Positions 7,572-16,476 of a stretch of DNA of 64,000 bases are shown piece after piece. The stretch's first letter is position 1. The number at the start of each line of letters is the position of its first letter. The DNA is from Breoghania sp037026715 (GTDB lineage Bacteria > Pseudomonadota > Alphaproteobacteria > Rhizobiales > Stappiaceae), in contig NZ_JBANCG010000006.1 of the NCBI RefSeq assembly GCF_037026715.1, positions 186,001 through 250,000 on the forward strand, in the 5' to 3' direction. A program made the position numbers and the translations under genes. The notes below the pieces were generated by a model that searched no databases, was not told the DNA's origin, and saw only the letters and a list, made by a program, of their open reading frames with translations.

Positions 7572-9014
7572 CTAGAACAGGCTGCCCTGCTTCGGCGTGC
7601 CGGGCTTTGCGGTGGCCTTCGTCTTCCTGCGCGGTGCGGAGGAAGGCTTGCCGCCGCCACCACCGCCGCCACCACCGGCCGCCACCGCATCGACGCCGCC
7701 ATCGGCGAACTCGATCTGCAAGGCCATGCCGGAGGAAACGCCGGCCGCGCGCGGCACGGGCGCTCCGTCCGCATCGCGCACAACCGCATAGCCGCGGTTC
7801 AGCACGCTCTTGTAGGACAGCGCATCAAGCATCTGCGACAGCCCGTCGAGGCGCGCGCGCTGGCGCTGCGAAGTCACCTCCAGCGCCCGGCCCGTGCGCG
7901 CGGCAAGGCCGCCGAGCCGCTCGCGGCCCATGTGCACGCCATGCAGCAGCATGCCCGGATGAAGCCGTCCGCCGGCCGCCTGCAGCCGGCCCCGGTGGGT
8001 CTGGGTATTGCTCCTCAGCGCCTGGCCGAGCGCGCCGGCCGCCATGTCGAAGCGCTGGCGCGGCAGCGCGATCAGGTCGCGCGGCAAGGCGGCGGCCGCC
8101 GCCCTCAATTCCGTCCGCCGGCCCTGGATCAGACGCAGGAGCCCGGTGCCGTTGCGCCGGGCGAGATCGTCGACGATGCCGACCAGTTCCGCCCGCACCG
8201 GCACGGCGATCTCGGCCGCCCCCGTCGGCGTCGGCGCGCGCACGTCGGCCGCGTGGTCGATCAGCGTCCAGTCGGTCTCGTGCCCCACGGCGGAGATCAG
8301 CGGGATGTCGCTTTCCGCCGCCGCCCTGACCACGATCTCGTCGTTGAACCCCCAAAGATCCTCCAGCGAGCCGCCGCCGCGCGCCACGATGATCACGTCG
8401 GGACGCGGGATCGCGCCGCCGGGGGCAAGCGCGTTGAAGCCCCGGATGCCTTCGGACACTTCCGCCCCGCAGCTATCGCCCTGCACCCGCACCGGCCACA
8501 CCAGCACATGCAATGGAAAGCGGTCGTTGATGCGGTGGAGGATGTCGCGGATGACGGCGCCGGTGGGCGAGGTGACCACGCCGATGACGCGCGGCAGATA
8601 GGGCAGCGGCCGCTTGCGCGCGTCGTCGAAAAGGCCTTCGGCGGCGAGCTTGCGGCGCCGCTCCTCCAAAAGCGCCATCAGCGCGCCGACGCCCGCCGGT
8701 TCCAGGCTGTCGATGACGATCTGGTATTTCGAAGAACCGGGGAAGGTGGTGATGCGGCCGGTGGCGATCACCTCCATGCCTTCCTCCGGCCGCGTCTTCA
8801 GCTTGGAGAAGGAACCGCGCCAGATCACGGCCTCCAGCCGGGCCTTCTCGTCCTTCAGCGCGAAATAGGCATGACCGGAGGAATGCGGGCCGCGATATCC
8901 GGAGATCTCGCCGCGCACGCGCACGTAGCCGAACGTGTCCTCCATCGTCCGCTTGATCGCGCCGGAAATCTCCGAAACGGTGAATTCCGCAGCGTTGGTC
9001 TGGGCCTGGGCCAC
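7572..9014 (-). CDS. xseA: exodeoxyribonuclease VII large subunit
   Basis: With XseB this 480-residue cytoplasmic subunit degrades single-stranded DNA from either end. An N-terminal OB-fold (YVRVRGEISGYRG) precedes the nuclease core, seen as GVVTSPTGAVIRD, VARGGGSLEDLW and SAVGHETDW, all highly conserved in XseA. The GTG at 9014 is preferred because AGGAG lies 9 bases upstream and the family usually begins close to the FTVSEISGAIKR segment. An in-frame ATG exists at 9062. The C-terminus carries an unusual run of nine glycines followed by a basic tail. The gene stands alone and diverges from the universal stress protein gene. Confidence 0.95.
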   Translation of the reverse strand: MAQAQTNAAEFTVSEISGAIKRTMEDTFGYVRVRGEISGYRGPHSSGHAYFALKDEKARLEAVIWRGSFSKLKTRPEEGMEVIATGRITTFPGSSKYQIVIDSLEPAGVGALMALLEERRRKLAAEGLFDDARKRPLPYLPRVIGVVTSPTGAVIRDILHRINDRFPLHVLVWPVRVQGDSCGAEVSEGIRGFNALAPGGAIPRPDVIIVARGGGSLEDLWGFNDEIVVRAAAESDIPLISAVGHETDWTLIDHAADVRAPTPTGAAEIAVPVRAELVGIVDDLARRNGTGLLRLIQGRRTELRAAAAALPRDLIALPRQRFDMAAGALGQALRSNTQTHRGRLQAAGGRLHPGMLLHGVHMGRERLGGLAARTGRALEVTSQRQRARLDGLSQMLDALSYKSVLNRGYAVVRDADGAPVPRAAGVSSGMALQIEFADGGVDAVAAGGGGGGGGGKPSSAPRRKTKATAKPGTPKQGSLF

Positions 9015-9195
9015 GTGCCTGCTCTCCTGTTGCCGGTGCGGTGTTGCCTGTGCCGCCGTCAATCAAGGCGCGCAACCGGGCTTCGTCTTTTCAGGTGGTC
9101 GCAGCCGTGTGCGCCTCGGTCAAGTGATTCGCATTGACCGACGGGCCTGCGGGAATTTCAATGTGACTCGAGTTCGCTTTTTGTGCATCGGTTGA

Positions 9196-9209
9196 TTGAT
9201 CACGGTCAA
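9196..9209. promoter_or_regulatory. FNR/FixK-type box upstream of the universal stress protein gene
   Basis: TTGATCACGGTCAA fits the FnrL/FixK consensus TTGAY-N4-RTCAA at every defined position. Its centre is about 97 bases before the stress protein ATG and about 188 bases before xseA, so the stress protein is the likelier target. The -10 region expected for class II spacing is weak (CACAGT at 9232-9237), as is common for activator-dependent promoters. Confidence 0.6.
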
Positions 9210-9299
9210 TGAGACGGATATCACCGAAGAGCACAGTCGCAAGGCCGGCTGATGCGCGCGCCTGACGCGCGCCGGCTCGGATGAGGAGGTACATACTCT

Positions 9300-10130
9300 A
9301 TGGCATTGAAAGACATCACCACGCTGGTCGATTTGCGTGGACCCAAGCACGCGATGAATGTCGCGATCGACCTGGCGGGAAAGACCGAGGCACATGTGAC
9401 CGGCCTTGCGCTTGCCTACAACCCGGTCATGCCCGGCTATCTGATCGCGCCGATGCCTGCCGATTACCTTGAGCAGGCGCGCAAGCAGTCCGAGGATGAT
9501 GCCAAGGCCGCGTTGAAGGATTATGAGACGGCGGCCGAGCGCAACGGCGTGAAGTACGAGAGCCGTGTCGTGCAGATGGCCGGCGGCGGGGCCGCCGATC
9601 CGTTCATCGCCCAGTGCCGGCTGTCCGACCTCATCGTCATGGGCCAGTACGACGCCGAGCGCGGCGATGCCATCGGCGAGGTGCTGATCGAGGCGGCGCT
9701 GTTCGATTCCGGCGTGCCGGTGATGATCGTGCCCTACGCCGGCAAGCCGAAGTTCTCCGCCGACCATGTCATGATCGCCTGGGACGGCAGCGCCACGGCC
9801 GTTCACGCCATCCGCTCGTCGCTGGCGTTGCTCCAGCTCGCCGGCAAGATCACCGTCGTCATGGTCGATCGCGGCCAGCGGCGCGATGGCGAGCCGGGGG
9901 CCGAGGTCGCCACCTACCTCGCCCGCCACGGCTTCAACGTGAACCTTGAAACCGTCGCCTCGCCGGATACGTCCGTCTCCGACGCGCTGCTGAACTTCGT
10001 CTCCGACAACGGCGTCGACATGGTGGTGATGGGCGGCTACGGCCACTCTCGTATGCGCGAATTCGTCCTCGGCGGCGCCACCTACGGGATGCTGCAGTCG
10101 ATGACCGTGCCGGTGGTGATGGCCCACTGA
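9300..10130 (+). CDS. tandem-domain universal stress protein (UspA family)
   Basis: This 276-residue cytoplasmic protein is made of two Usp domains (about 1-140 and 150-276). The second domain keeps the nucleotide-binding signature G-x2-G-x9-G-(S/T), seen as GGYGHSRMREFVLGGAT. The corresponding region of the first domain is degenerate. AGGAGG precedes the ATG. Such proteins bind ATP and support survival under oxygen limitation and other stress. The upstream FNR/FixK box and the downstream terminator suggest a single-gene unit induced at low oxygen. A Pat-type acetyltransferase gene follows, a pairing often seen in anaerobic stress regulons. Confidence 0.92.
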   Translation: MALKDITTLVDLRGPKHAMNVAIDLAGKTEAHVTGLALAYNPVMPGYLIAPMPADYLEQARKQSEDDAKAALKDYETAAERNGVKYESRVVQMAGGGAADPFIAQCRLSDLIVMGQYDAERGDAIGEVLIEAALFDSGVPVMIVPYAGKPKFSADHVMIAWDGSATAVHAIRSSLALLQLAGKITVVMVDRGQRRDGEPGAEVATYLARHGFNVNLETVASPDTSVSDALLNFVSDNGVDMVVMGGYGHSRMREFVLGGATYGMLQSMTVPVVMAH

Positions 10131-10177
10131 CGCCACCGCCCGTTTCGAAGGCTCCGGTCGGGGCATCGGGGCAATGA

Positions 10178-10226
10178 CGGCCCGCATTCCGGACGAGCGT
10201 TCGCCGGAATGCGGGCCGTTTTCTTT
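10178..10226 (+). terminator. rho-independent terminator after the universal stress protein gene
   Basis: A perfect 15-bp stem (CGGCCCGCATTCCGG at 10178-10192 with its complement at 10204-10218) has an 11-base loop and is followed by TTTTCTTT. It lies 48 bases after the stop codon. The remaining sequence up to 10490 holds no gene. Confidence 0.88.
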
Positions 10227-10490
10227 GGGGCAGGCGGTCGCGTGCCTGCAAAGGTGCAGGGGCGAGAGCGTCCGCCCATCCACAAGCCGTTCACCCATCC
10301 GGTGTTTTGCAGTTGCGAGTTTGCGGGAGGCTGCGCATCATGGGACGCCGGATGAAAGCTGATCTTTCCTCCGGTTTTCGTGTATCTGCGCTGGCCTGAG
10401 CGAGCGCAGACCGGATCGAGGCCCGGCCACCTGGGCGGGGTGGTATCCGGGCCGCCCCTCCCACCGCCAAGCTTTCTCCCTCATCAAGCC

Positions 10491-12998
10491 ATGACCATCA
10501 TAAACCTAGACGGACTGCTCAAGCCGAAATCGATCGCGTTGATCGGACCGAATTATCTCGGTGAGGTGGAACTGAGCTCGCTGCTGGAGCGCATCGCCGA
10601 CAGCGGTTATGTCTCGCCCGTCACTCTGGTCGGCTTCGAGGATCCGCACGGCGCCTTTTCCGAGGCCGACAGTCTGGACGACATGGACCAGATGCCGGAT
10701 CTCGCGGTGCTCGCCTGCGGGCCGGAACGCGCGGCGGAGACGATCGCCAAGCTCGGCGCCGGCGGCACGCGTGCGGCGGTGATGATCGCGCCCGGTTTCG
10801 AGGCCTGGCCGCGCGAGACGCTGAAGGAAATGCTGGAGGCGGCGCGCCCCTACAACCTGCGCCTCGTCGGTCCGGGCAGCCTCGGCATCGCCTCGCCGAG
10901 CCACCGCCTGCAGGTGCACCTTTCCGTTGAATCGGTTCCCGGCGGCGACCTTGCCATGGTCTCGCGCTCCGGCATCATCATGAACGCCACGCTCGGCTGG
11001 GCGTCGGCCCATGGCGTCGGCTTTTCCCACGTCGTCTCGCTGGGCGACCGCGCCGATGTCGATATCGCCGATCTGCTCGACTGGTTCACCGGCGATGTCG
11101 AGACGCGTGCGATCATGGTGCAGCTGGAAGCGATCACCAATGCGCGCAAGTTCCTCTCCGCCGCCCGTGCGGCGGCGCGGGCCAAGCCCGTGGTTCTCAT
11201 CCGCACCGGCGCCTCGACCGATGCGCCGGGCAAGGCGCTCACCAATGCCGGCCGGCTTGCGACCACCGACGCCGTCTACGATGCGGCGCTGATGCGCGCC
11301 GGCGTGCTGCGCGTCGGCGGTCTCGACGACATGTTCGACGCCGCCGAAACGGTGACCCGCGTTCATCCCAATCTTGGCCGCCGGCTCGCCATCATCGCCA
11401 ACAGCCGCAGTCTTGCGACGCTCGCTACCGACCGCATCGCCGATCTCGGCGGCGAGATTGCGCAGATCTCCGCCGTCACCGAGGAAGCCGTCCAGCCGCT
11501 GCTGCGCTCCTGGGTGCAGCCGGAAAACCCGCTCATCATCCCGTCGAACGCCCCGCCGGAGACCTACACGCAGCTCATCAAGCTGCTGCTCGCCGACCGC
11601 AACGTCGACGGCATCGTGGTGGTGTCGGCGCCGACCGCCTTCGCCAATTCGTCGGCCACCGCCGCCGGCATTATCGCAGCGGCCGGTCGTCAGCTCGGCC
11701 AGCCGCGCGCCAAGAAGGCCGTCATCGCCGCGCTCGCCACCGCCGATCCCGCGCCCACCCGCCAGCTCGAGGCGGCCGGCATCCCGTGCTACCGCACCTC
11801 GGCCGAAGCCGTGCGCGCCTTCATGTATGTGGCCCGCTACACCGAGGCGAAGAAGTTGCTGATGGCCAACCCGCCCAGCCTGCCGGCCGATTTCACGCCG
11901 CAGACGGAGGTGGCGCGCGCCATCGTCGCCAACGTGCTGGCGGAGCCGCGCACCTGGCTCGAGACCTCGGAATGCCGCGACGTGCTGGCCGCCTACGACA
12001 TCGCCACCGGCCCGGCGCCCGCCATTCCCCGCAAGGCCGGCAGCAAGATCCCCGGCGAGCTGTTTGCGGGTCTTGCCGACGATCCGACCTTCGGTCCCGT
12101 CATCGTCTTCGGGCCGGGCGGGTCCGCCGTCGACTATGCCAACGACTACGGCCTCGACCTCGCTCCCCTCGACCTGAACCTCGCCGAGGCGCTGATCGCG
12201 CGCACACGCATTTCCCGGCTTTTCCGCGATGCGGACGAGAACGAGCAGTCGCGCCGCATCCGTCACGGGATCGCGCTGGTGCTGGTCAAGCTCGCCCAGC
12301 TCGCCGTCGATATCCCGGAAATCCGCGAGATCGACCTCAATCCCTTCTACGTGGATGCGGACGGCAACGTGACGGTGACGGACATGCGCATCGCCGCCGC
12401 CCCGCCCAATATCGTGCCGGGCCGTCTCGCCACCTCGCGGCTCGCCATCCGCCCCTATCCGAAGGAGTGGGAGCGCACGGTGGAGCTGAAGGACGGCCGC
12501 CGCTTCTTCGTGCGACCCGTGCGGCCTGACGATGAGGACAGCTTCAAGGCCTTCTTCCAGACGGTCAGCGCGGAGGATCTGCGCCTGCGCTTCTTCGCGC
12601 CGGTGCGCGATTTCTCACACGCCTTTCTCGCCCGTCTCACCCAGCTCGACTATTCCCGCGCCATGGCGTTTGCCGCCTTCGACGCCTCGACCGGCGAGAT
12701 GATGGGAGCGGTGCGGCTGCATGCCGATCCCGACCACAGGACCGGCGAATACGCCATCATGGTCCGCTCGGAACTGAAGGGCCAGGGGCTCGGCTGGATG
12801 CTGATGAACCTCATCATCGACTACGCCGCGCGCGACGGCATCGAGACGATCACCGGCGAGGTTCTGAAAGAAAACACCACGATGCTGGACATGTGCCGTT
12901 CGCTGGGCTTCCGCATCCGGCCCTCCTCGGACGATGAGGCGGTCTCGGTCGTCACCCTGTCTGTCGCCGAAGCACAGACGGACGCAACGATGCTTTAG
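10491..12998 (+). CDS. Pat-type protein acetyltransferase (CoA-binding/NDP-forming acyl-CoA synthetase-like plus GNAT)
   Basis: This 835-residue protein resembles Pat/Pka lysine acetyltransferases, which acetylate acyl-CoA synthetases. The order is a CoA-binding Rossmann domain (SIALIGPN near residue 15), succinyl-CoA-ligase-like domains (MVSRSGIIMNATLGWASAHG), a remnant ATP-grasp part and a C-terminal GNAT domain from about 665 whose acetyl-CoA loop reads KGQGLG. The ATP-grasp part is shortened: only about 20 residues separate AYDIATGPAP from GELFAGLADDPTFGP, where about 90 are usual, so the nucleotide-binding subdomain is missing. The ATG at 10491 begins at the conserved MTIINLDGLLKPKS. It lacks a clear ribosome site, and a start near 10380 is possible. 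Confidence 0.9.
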   Translation: MTIINLDGLLKPKSIALIGPNYLGEVELSSLLERIADSGYVSPVTLVGFEDPHGAFSEADSLDDMDQMPDLAVLACGPERAAETIAKLGAGGTRAAVMIAPGFEAWPRETLKEMLEAARPYNLRLVGPGSLGIASPSHRLQVHLSVESVPGGDLAMVSRSGIIMNATLGWASAHGVGFSHVVSLGDRADVDIADLLDWFTGDVETRAIMVQLEAITNARKFLSAARAAARAKPVVLIRTGASTDAPGKALTNAGRLATTDAVYDAALMRAGVLRVGGLDDMFDAAETVTRVHPNLGRRLAIIANSRSLATLATDRIADLGGEIAQISAVTEEAVQPLLRSWVQPENPLIIPSNAPPETYTQLIKLLLADRNVDGIVVVSAPTAFANSSATAAGIIAAAGRQLGQPRAKKAVIAALATADPAPTRQLEAAGIPCYRTSAEAVRAFMYVARYTEAKKLLMANPPSLPADFTPQTEVARAIVANVLAEPRTWLETSECRDVLAAYDIATGPAPAIPRKAGSKIPGELFAGLADDPTFGPVIVFGPGGSAVDYANDYGLDLAPLDLNLAEALIARTRISRLFRDADENEQSRRIRHGIALVLVKLAQLAVDIPEIREIDLNPFYVDADGNVTVTDMRIAAAPPNIVPGRLATSRLAIRPYPKEWERTVELKDGRRFFVRPVRPDDEDSFKAFFQTVSAEDLRLRFFAPVRDFSHAFLARLTQLDYSRAMAFAAFDASTGEMMGAVRLHADPDHRTGEYAIMVRSELKGQGLGWMLMNLIIDYAARDGIETITGEVLKENTTMLDMCRSLGFRIRPSSDDEAVSVVTLSVAEAQTDATML

Positions 12999-13035
12999 GG
13001 GCTGCAGAAGCCGCGACACGCCGGGCCCCGCCGCA

Positions 13036-13298
13036 TCCGTCCCCATCCCCCTTGAGGGGAGGGGCCAGGGTGGGGGTAAAGCCGCTTGCTCCGAACCTGC
13101 CGCATTGACCCCCACCCGACCGGCCGAAGGGCCGTTCGACCTCCCCTCAAGGGGGAGGTGGGCCGTGGGGCAGATCTCTTTTCTTAAATCCACCCGCGAA
13201 ACCAGCCGCAATGCTCAGGGCTCACCGCTCGCGTCCCCCTCCCCCGTGAGGGGAGGGGCCAGGGGTGGGGGTAAAAGCCGCTTGCTCCGAACCCGCCG
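13036..13298. repeat. R1 hairpin repeats between the acetyltransferase and the exported protein
   Basis: Arms with CCCCTTGAGGGGAGGGG at about 13046 and the complement at about 13143 enclose a spacer with GCCGCTTGCTCCGAACC. A second right-hand arm and the same spacer recur at 13233-13298. The repeat reaches to within a few bases of the stop codon of the 13303-14190 gene. Confidence 0.85.
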
Positions 13299-13302
13299 TC
13301 CC

Positions 13303-14190
13303 TCACAGATACCCCTGCTGCTTCAGGAACATCTTCAACGCGTCCGGGTAGGCGAGCGTGCGCTTTTCGTTTTCCTCACAGTCAGGTCGGGTCTCGGGGC
13401 AGCTTTCGAAGCCCTCGTCGGCGTAGCCGCGATAGGCTTTCATCATCGTTTCCCAGGCCTCGTAGCCCTCGCCGAGAATGGCCTTTTCGGCGATCCAGCC
13501 GGTGAAGAAACCCGGCGAGAAGTCGCGCGTGGCTTCCGGCAGCCGCCGTTCCATGTCGGCAAGCCACGCCCGGTGGGCCTGTTCGAAGGCCGGCTTGCGG
13601 CTCACGTCCACCACCTTGCCGCCCGTCACCGCGAAAAGCGAAAGCGGCGCGGAGGAGCAGGCGTAACAATCGAAGGCGTAGAGGAAGGCGTTGTCGTAGG
13701 TGCGGAATTCCGCCTCCCCGTCACCGTCCAGATCGACGAAGCTGCCGCCCTCGCCGTCGAAGAAGCCGACATCGACATCCGCCCATTTGCCGTCCTTGCC
13801 GGCGCTCGCCACATGCACCTGGGTACAGCAGTGCGCACCGCCGGAAAAGGACGTGAACACCACTTCTGGCGTGTCGTTGGCCGGGTTGATTTCCACGATC
13901 TCGATGGTGCCCTGCGGCGTGTCCCAGCCGCTTGCCACGCCTTCGATGCGCAGGACTGTCGCACCGTCCACGACGACCTCCAGCATCGGCGCGGACATGG
14001 ACGGGCTCTCCGTCGAGGCCACCATGGCGATGCGCGCGGTCACGCCGTTTTCGCTGATCTCGGCCGCCGGCAGGCTGTCGGAAAGCTCCGCCCGTGCGGC
14101 TTCCGCTGCGCGCGCCGGACCCGCCGCCACCGCAAGGCTCAAGCTTCCCGCCACGATCGCAGACGCAAGGACCACCCGCTTCACACCCAT
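13303..14190 (-). CDS. exported protein of unknown function
   Basis: This 295-residue protein has a clear Sec signal peptide (KRVVLASAIVAGSLSLAVAA, cleavage near ARA at about 28). I do not recognise a characterised family. The middle contains DLDGDGEAEF, an Asp-rich loop of EF-hand or FG-GAP type that could bind calcium, and several cysteines (HCC, CYAC, SCPE, DCEE) that may form disulfides. The C-terminal third (SPGFFTGWIAEKAIL, then GYEAWETMMKAY) is probably helical. The GGGG of GGGGCGAAGAC precedes the ATG. It appears to be a single gene in the periplasm, and no role can be assigned. Confidence 0.8.
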   Translation of the reverse strand: MGVKRVVLASAIVAGSLSLAVAAGPARAAEAARAELSDSLPAAEISENGVTARIAMVASTESPSMSAPMLEVVVDGATVLRIEGVASGWDTPQGTIEIVEINPANDTPEVVFTSFSGGAHCCTQVHVASAGKDGKWADVDVGFFDGEGGSFVDLDGDGEAEFRTYDNAFLYAFDCYACSSAPLSLFAVTGGKVVDVSRKPAFEQAHRAWLADMERRLPEATRDFSPGFFTGWIAEKAILGEGYEAWETMMKAYRGYADEGFESCPETRPDCEENEKRTLAYPDALKMFLKQQGYL

Positions 14191-14340
14191 GTCTTCGCCC
14201 CTTCGCGATATCCCGTTTACGGGAAGCTTAGAGCAGAATCGCCACGCGCCGAAAGGCCGGATGGCGGCTGCACACGGCGATCGTGCCCACGCCTCGCTCC
14301 ACCGCGGATCGCACTCGGACCCTCTCCCGGCAGGTGCGGC

Positions 14341-15882
14341 TCAAAGTCCGGACAGAACGTGCTCGAGGGTTTCCTGCGGCGTGCCGGAGGCATCGGTCCG
14401 CGTCCACGTGATCTCGCCGAGCTCATAGCCGAGCTGGCGGTGGAGCACGGCCACGTCGGCGTCTGAGGCGTCGTTGACGCGGCGGGCCACCCGCGCGGCC
14501 ATGGTGTCCACGTCGGCCTCCAGCCAGAAGCCGTGGAAGGGCACCTCCAGCTTGCGCGCCAGCGCGGCGATGTCGGTGCGCTCGGCACCGGCGGCAAAGA
14601 CCGCGTCGACGATGACGGGCCGCCCGGCGGCCAGCGCCACCTCCGCCTTTTCCCTGAGCCGGGTGTAGACCTCGCTCGTCACGTCCTTGCCATAGGCGTC
14701 GGGGGGCAGGCGGTCCGTCGGCCCCACGTCGAACAGCAGCTTGCGCTCCACGTCGGAACGCAGCACGACCGCGCCCGGCGGCGAGCCGAGACCCGGCGCC
14801 AGCGCGCGCGCCACGGTCGACTTGCCGGACCCCGAATAGCCGCCGATGGCGACCAGCATCGGCTCGGCTGGCTCCAGAAACCGTTCGGCGAAACGGAAAT
14901 GGCTGACGGCATCCGCCTTCGCCGCCTCTGCCGCCTCGCCCGTCACATGCGCGAGCCGGGCTGCGGCCACCTTGGCCCGGATGCAGGCGCGCATCAGCAT
15001 GAAGAAGGGCAGGGCGGTCAGGTCTTCCAGCTCGGCGAGCCGGTGGGTCATGCCGAGATAGCTGTTCATCAGCCGATTGGCATCCTGGTCGAGCCCCCGT
15101 ACCGCCAGATCCATCAGCGGGAAGGCGAGGTCGTAGAGCACGTCGCCGGTGGCCACCCGGTCGTCGAACTCGATGGCGTCGAACAGAACCGGGTGCCCGT
15201 CGATCAGCACGATGTTGCCCAGATGCGCATCGCCGTGGCAGCGCCGGATCCGGCCCGTGCGCCCGCGCTGGCGCAAGAGCGGCCGGATCCACGACAGCAT
15301 CGCGTTCGCCTCGGCGTTCAGCATACGCACCCGTTCCGGGGGAAACAGCTCCGGCGCGGCCAGGAAGGCGGCCCGGTTCTGCTCCACGTAGTCTTCGAGA
15401 TCGTCGATCCACTGCTCGGCCGCCGCCTCGCTCACCTCCGGCGCGCGCGCATGGGAGGCGGCGAAGATGCCGGCGAGTTCCTCCGCCATGCCGCCGGGCA
15501 GCGGGCCGCGTTCGGCCAGCCGGTCGAGCGTCTGCGTCTCGTCGAAGCGGTGCATGCGCACCAGCCATTCCACCGGCTCGCCCGTCCCGTCGATGGCGAG
15601 GCTGCCGTCGGCGTCTTGCGTCACCGGCACCGCGTCCCGGTAGATCATCGGTGCGTTCGGGCGGTTCACCTCTATCTCGCGAAGGCAGGCCGCCTTGCGC
15701 AGCTCCAGCGTCGAATAGTCGAGAAACGGGAAGGTCACGGCGCGCTTCAACTTCAGTGCCTGATCGCCCGCCAGAAACACCGCCGCTGCATGCGTGTCGA
15801 TGCGCGTGACCGGCTCGGCCACGCCATAGGTGACGGGATCTTCCAGCAGGGCCAGCACCTTCGCTTGCGGGTCTTGATTCAA
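14341..15882 (-). CDS. fused aminoglycoside-phosphotransferase-like and P-loop kinase protein
   Basis: This 513-residue cytoplasmic protein has two kinase modules. The first resembles aminoglycoside phosphotransferases, with the catalytic loop CHGDAHLGNI and the metal site FDAIEFDD. The second is a P-loop ATPase with GGYSGSGKST (about 347-356). The same fusion (COG2187 plus COG0645) is known from Rv2004c of Mycobacterium tuberculosis, a hypoxia-regulon gene next to a universal stress protein. The substrate is unknown, and drug resistance is unlikely. The start is TTG at 15882 with GAGGAAGG about 9 bases upstream. An FNR/FixK box lies 78-91 bases upstream, in the region shared with the divergent 130-residue gene. 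Confidence 0.88.
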   Translation of the reverse strand: MNQDPQAKVLALLEDPVTYGVAEPVTRIDTHAAAVFLAGDQALKLKRAVTFPFLDYSTLELRKAACLREIEVNRPNAPMIYRDAVPVTQDADGSLAIDGTGEPVEWLVRMHRFDETQTLDRLAERGPLPGGMAEELAGIFAASHARAPEVSEAAAEQWIDDLEDYVEQNRAAFLAAPELFPPERVRMLNAEANAMLSWIRPLLRQRGRTGRIRRCHGDAHLGNIVLIDGHPVLFDAIEFDDRVATGDVLYDLAFPLMDLAVRGLDQDANRLMNSYLGMTHRLAELEDLTALPFFMLMRACIRAKVAAARLAHVTGEAAEAAKADAVSHFRFAERFLEPAEPMLVAIGGYSGSGKSTVARALAPGLGSPPGAVVLRSDVERKLLFDVGPTDRLPPDAYGKDVTSEVYTRLREKAEVALAAGRPVIVDAVFAAGAERTDIAALARKLEVPFHGFWLEADVDTMAARVARRVNDASDADVAVLHRQLGYELGEITWTRTDASGTPQETLEHVLSGL

Positions 15883-15959
15883 AATCGGGAGCCTTCCTCA
15901 ATGCGCGCCGAAATCATCCGGCAAAAAAAGAAAGTCTAAACATACATTTGATAACGTCG

Positions 15960-15973
15960 TTGACCTTCATCAA
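15960..15973. promoter_or_regulatory. FNR/FixK-type box in a divergent promoter
   Basis: TTGACCTTCATCAA fits TTGAY-N4-RTCAA at every defined position. It lies between the fused kinase gene (start 15882, minus) and the 130-residue gene (start 16084, plus). A promoter reads rightwards with its predicted start about 61 bases from the box centre, the classical class I spacing for FNR/CRP activators. Confidence 0.65.
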
Positions 15974-15990
15974 GGTCGATCTGGACAAAC

Positions 15991-16020
15991 GCGACAGTGT
16001 GATCCCATACATCGTATACT
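15991..16020 (+). promoter_or_regulatory. predicted sigma-70-type promoter of the 130-residue gene
   Basis: The -35-like element GCGACA (15991-15996) and the -10 element TATACT (16015-16020) are 18 bases apart. The predicted start near 16027 places the upstream FNR box at about -61 and leaves a leader of about 57 bases. Confidence 0.5.
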
Positions 16021-16083
16021 TACCGAGAGGAAAGAAAACAGGTGCCGCCAGATCGAGCGGCCTGACCCAGAGGACGAAACGCC

Positions 16084-16476
16084 ATGACTGCCCTTTCAAG
16101 CGCGCCCGTGAAACTCAAGCGGATCAGGCTGAACCTGGCGCGGACCAAGGAACATCCCAACGGATCGAACCGGCATGGCTACGAGTTCATAGCTCCGCTG
16201 ACGCCGGCCGGCGAGATCGATCCGGGAGACTGGAAGATGCATCGCGACAAGTGCCGCGTGCGCCGGTTCTGGGGCGGGGAGGACGACGACATCGGTCATC
16301 TGGTGCACCGCCCCGGCGGCTCCTGGGCATTCCGCTACGACATCGACGGCGATGAGGACGACGAGGCAGGCTACCGCTTCGCCGCCCACGCCTTCGTGCC
16401 GGGCGAGTATGTCTCCATCCGCGACGACGACGGCGAGCTCAACACCTTTCAGGTGGTCACCGTGCAGGATCTTTAG
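16084..16476 (+). CDS. conserved hypothetical protein, 130 aa
   Basis: This soluble protein has no signal peptide or membrane segment and is rich in charged residues (KLKRIRLNLART near the start, DGDEDDEAGY in the middle). It looks like a small beta-rich domain ending in FQVVTVQDL. I do not recognise a characterised family, although it looks like conserved alphaproteobacterial proteins of unknown function. AGGA lies 9 bases before the ATG. The promoter carries a well placed FNR/FixK box, so expression under oxygen limitation is predicted. Its divergent neighbour is the fused APH-like kinase. Confidence 0.82.
   Translation: MTALSSAPVKLKRIRLNLARTKEHPNGSNRHGYEFIAPLTPAGEIDPGDWKMHRDKCRVRRFWGGEDDDIGHLVHRPGGSWAFRYDIDGDEDDEAGYRFAAHAFVPGEYVSIRDDDGELNTFQVVTVQDL

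Noticed and set aside
7640..7700. Run of GGN codons at the xseA end as a possible frameshift site or assembly error
   Set aside because: The frame stays open to a normal stop and codons are mixed GGT/GGC/GGA, consistent with a real glycine linker.
14341..15882. APH-like domain as an aminoglycoside resistance gene
   Set aside because: It is fused to a P-loop kinase in the conserved Rv2004c-like architecture and lies in a stress context, not with resistance or mobile genes.
14423..15901. A 492-codon minus-strand frame over the APH-like kinase gene
   Set aside because: It is an out-of-frame shadow with Arg/Gly/Ala-rich composition. The kinase frame carries the HGDAHLGN and P-loop motifs.
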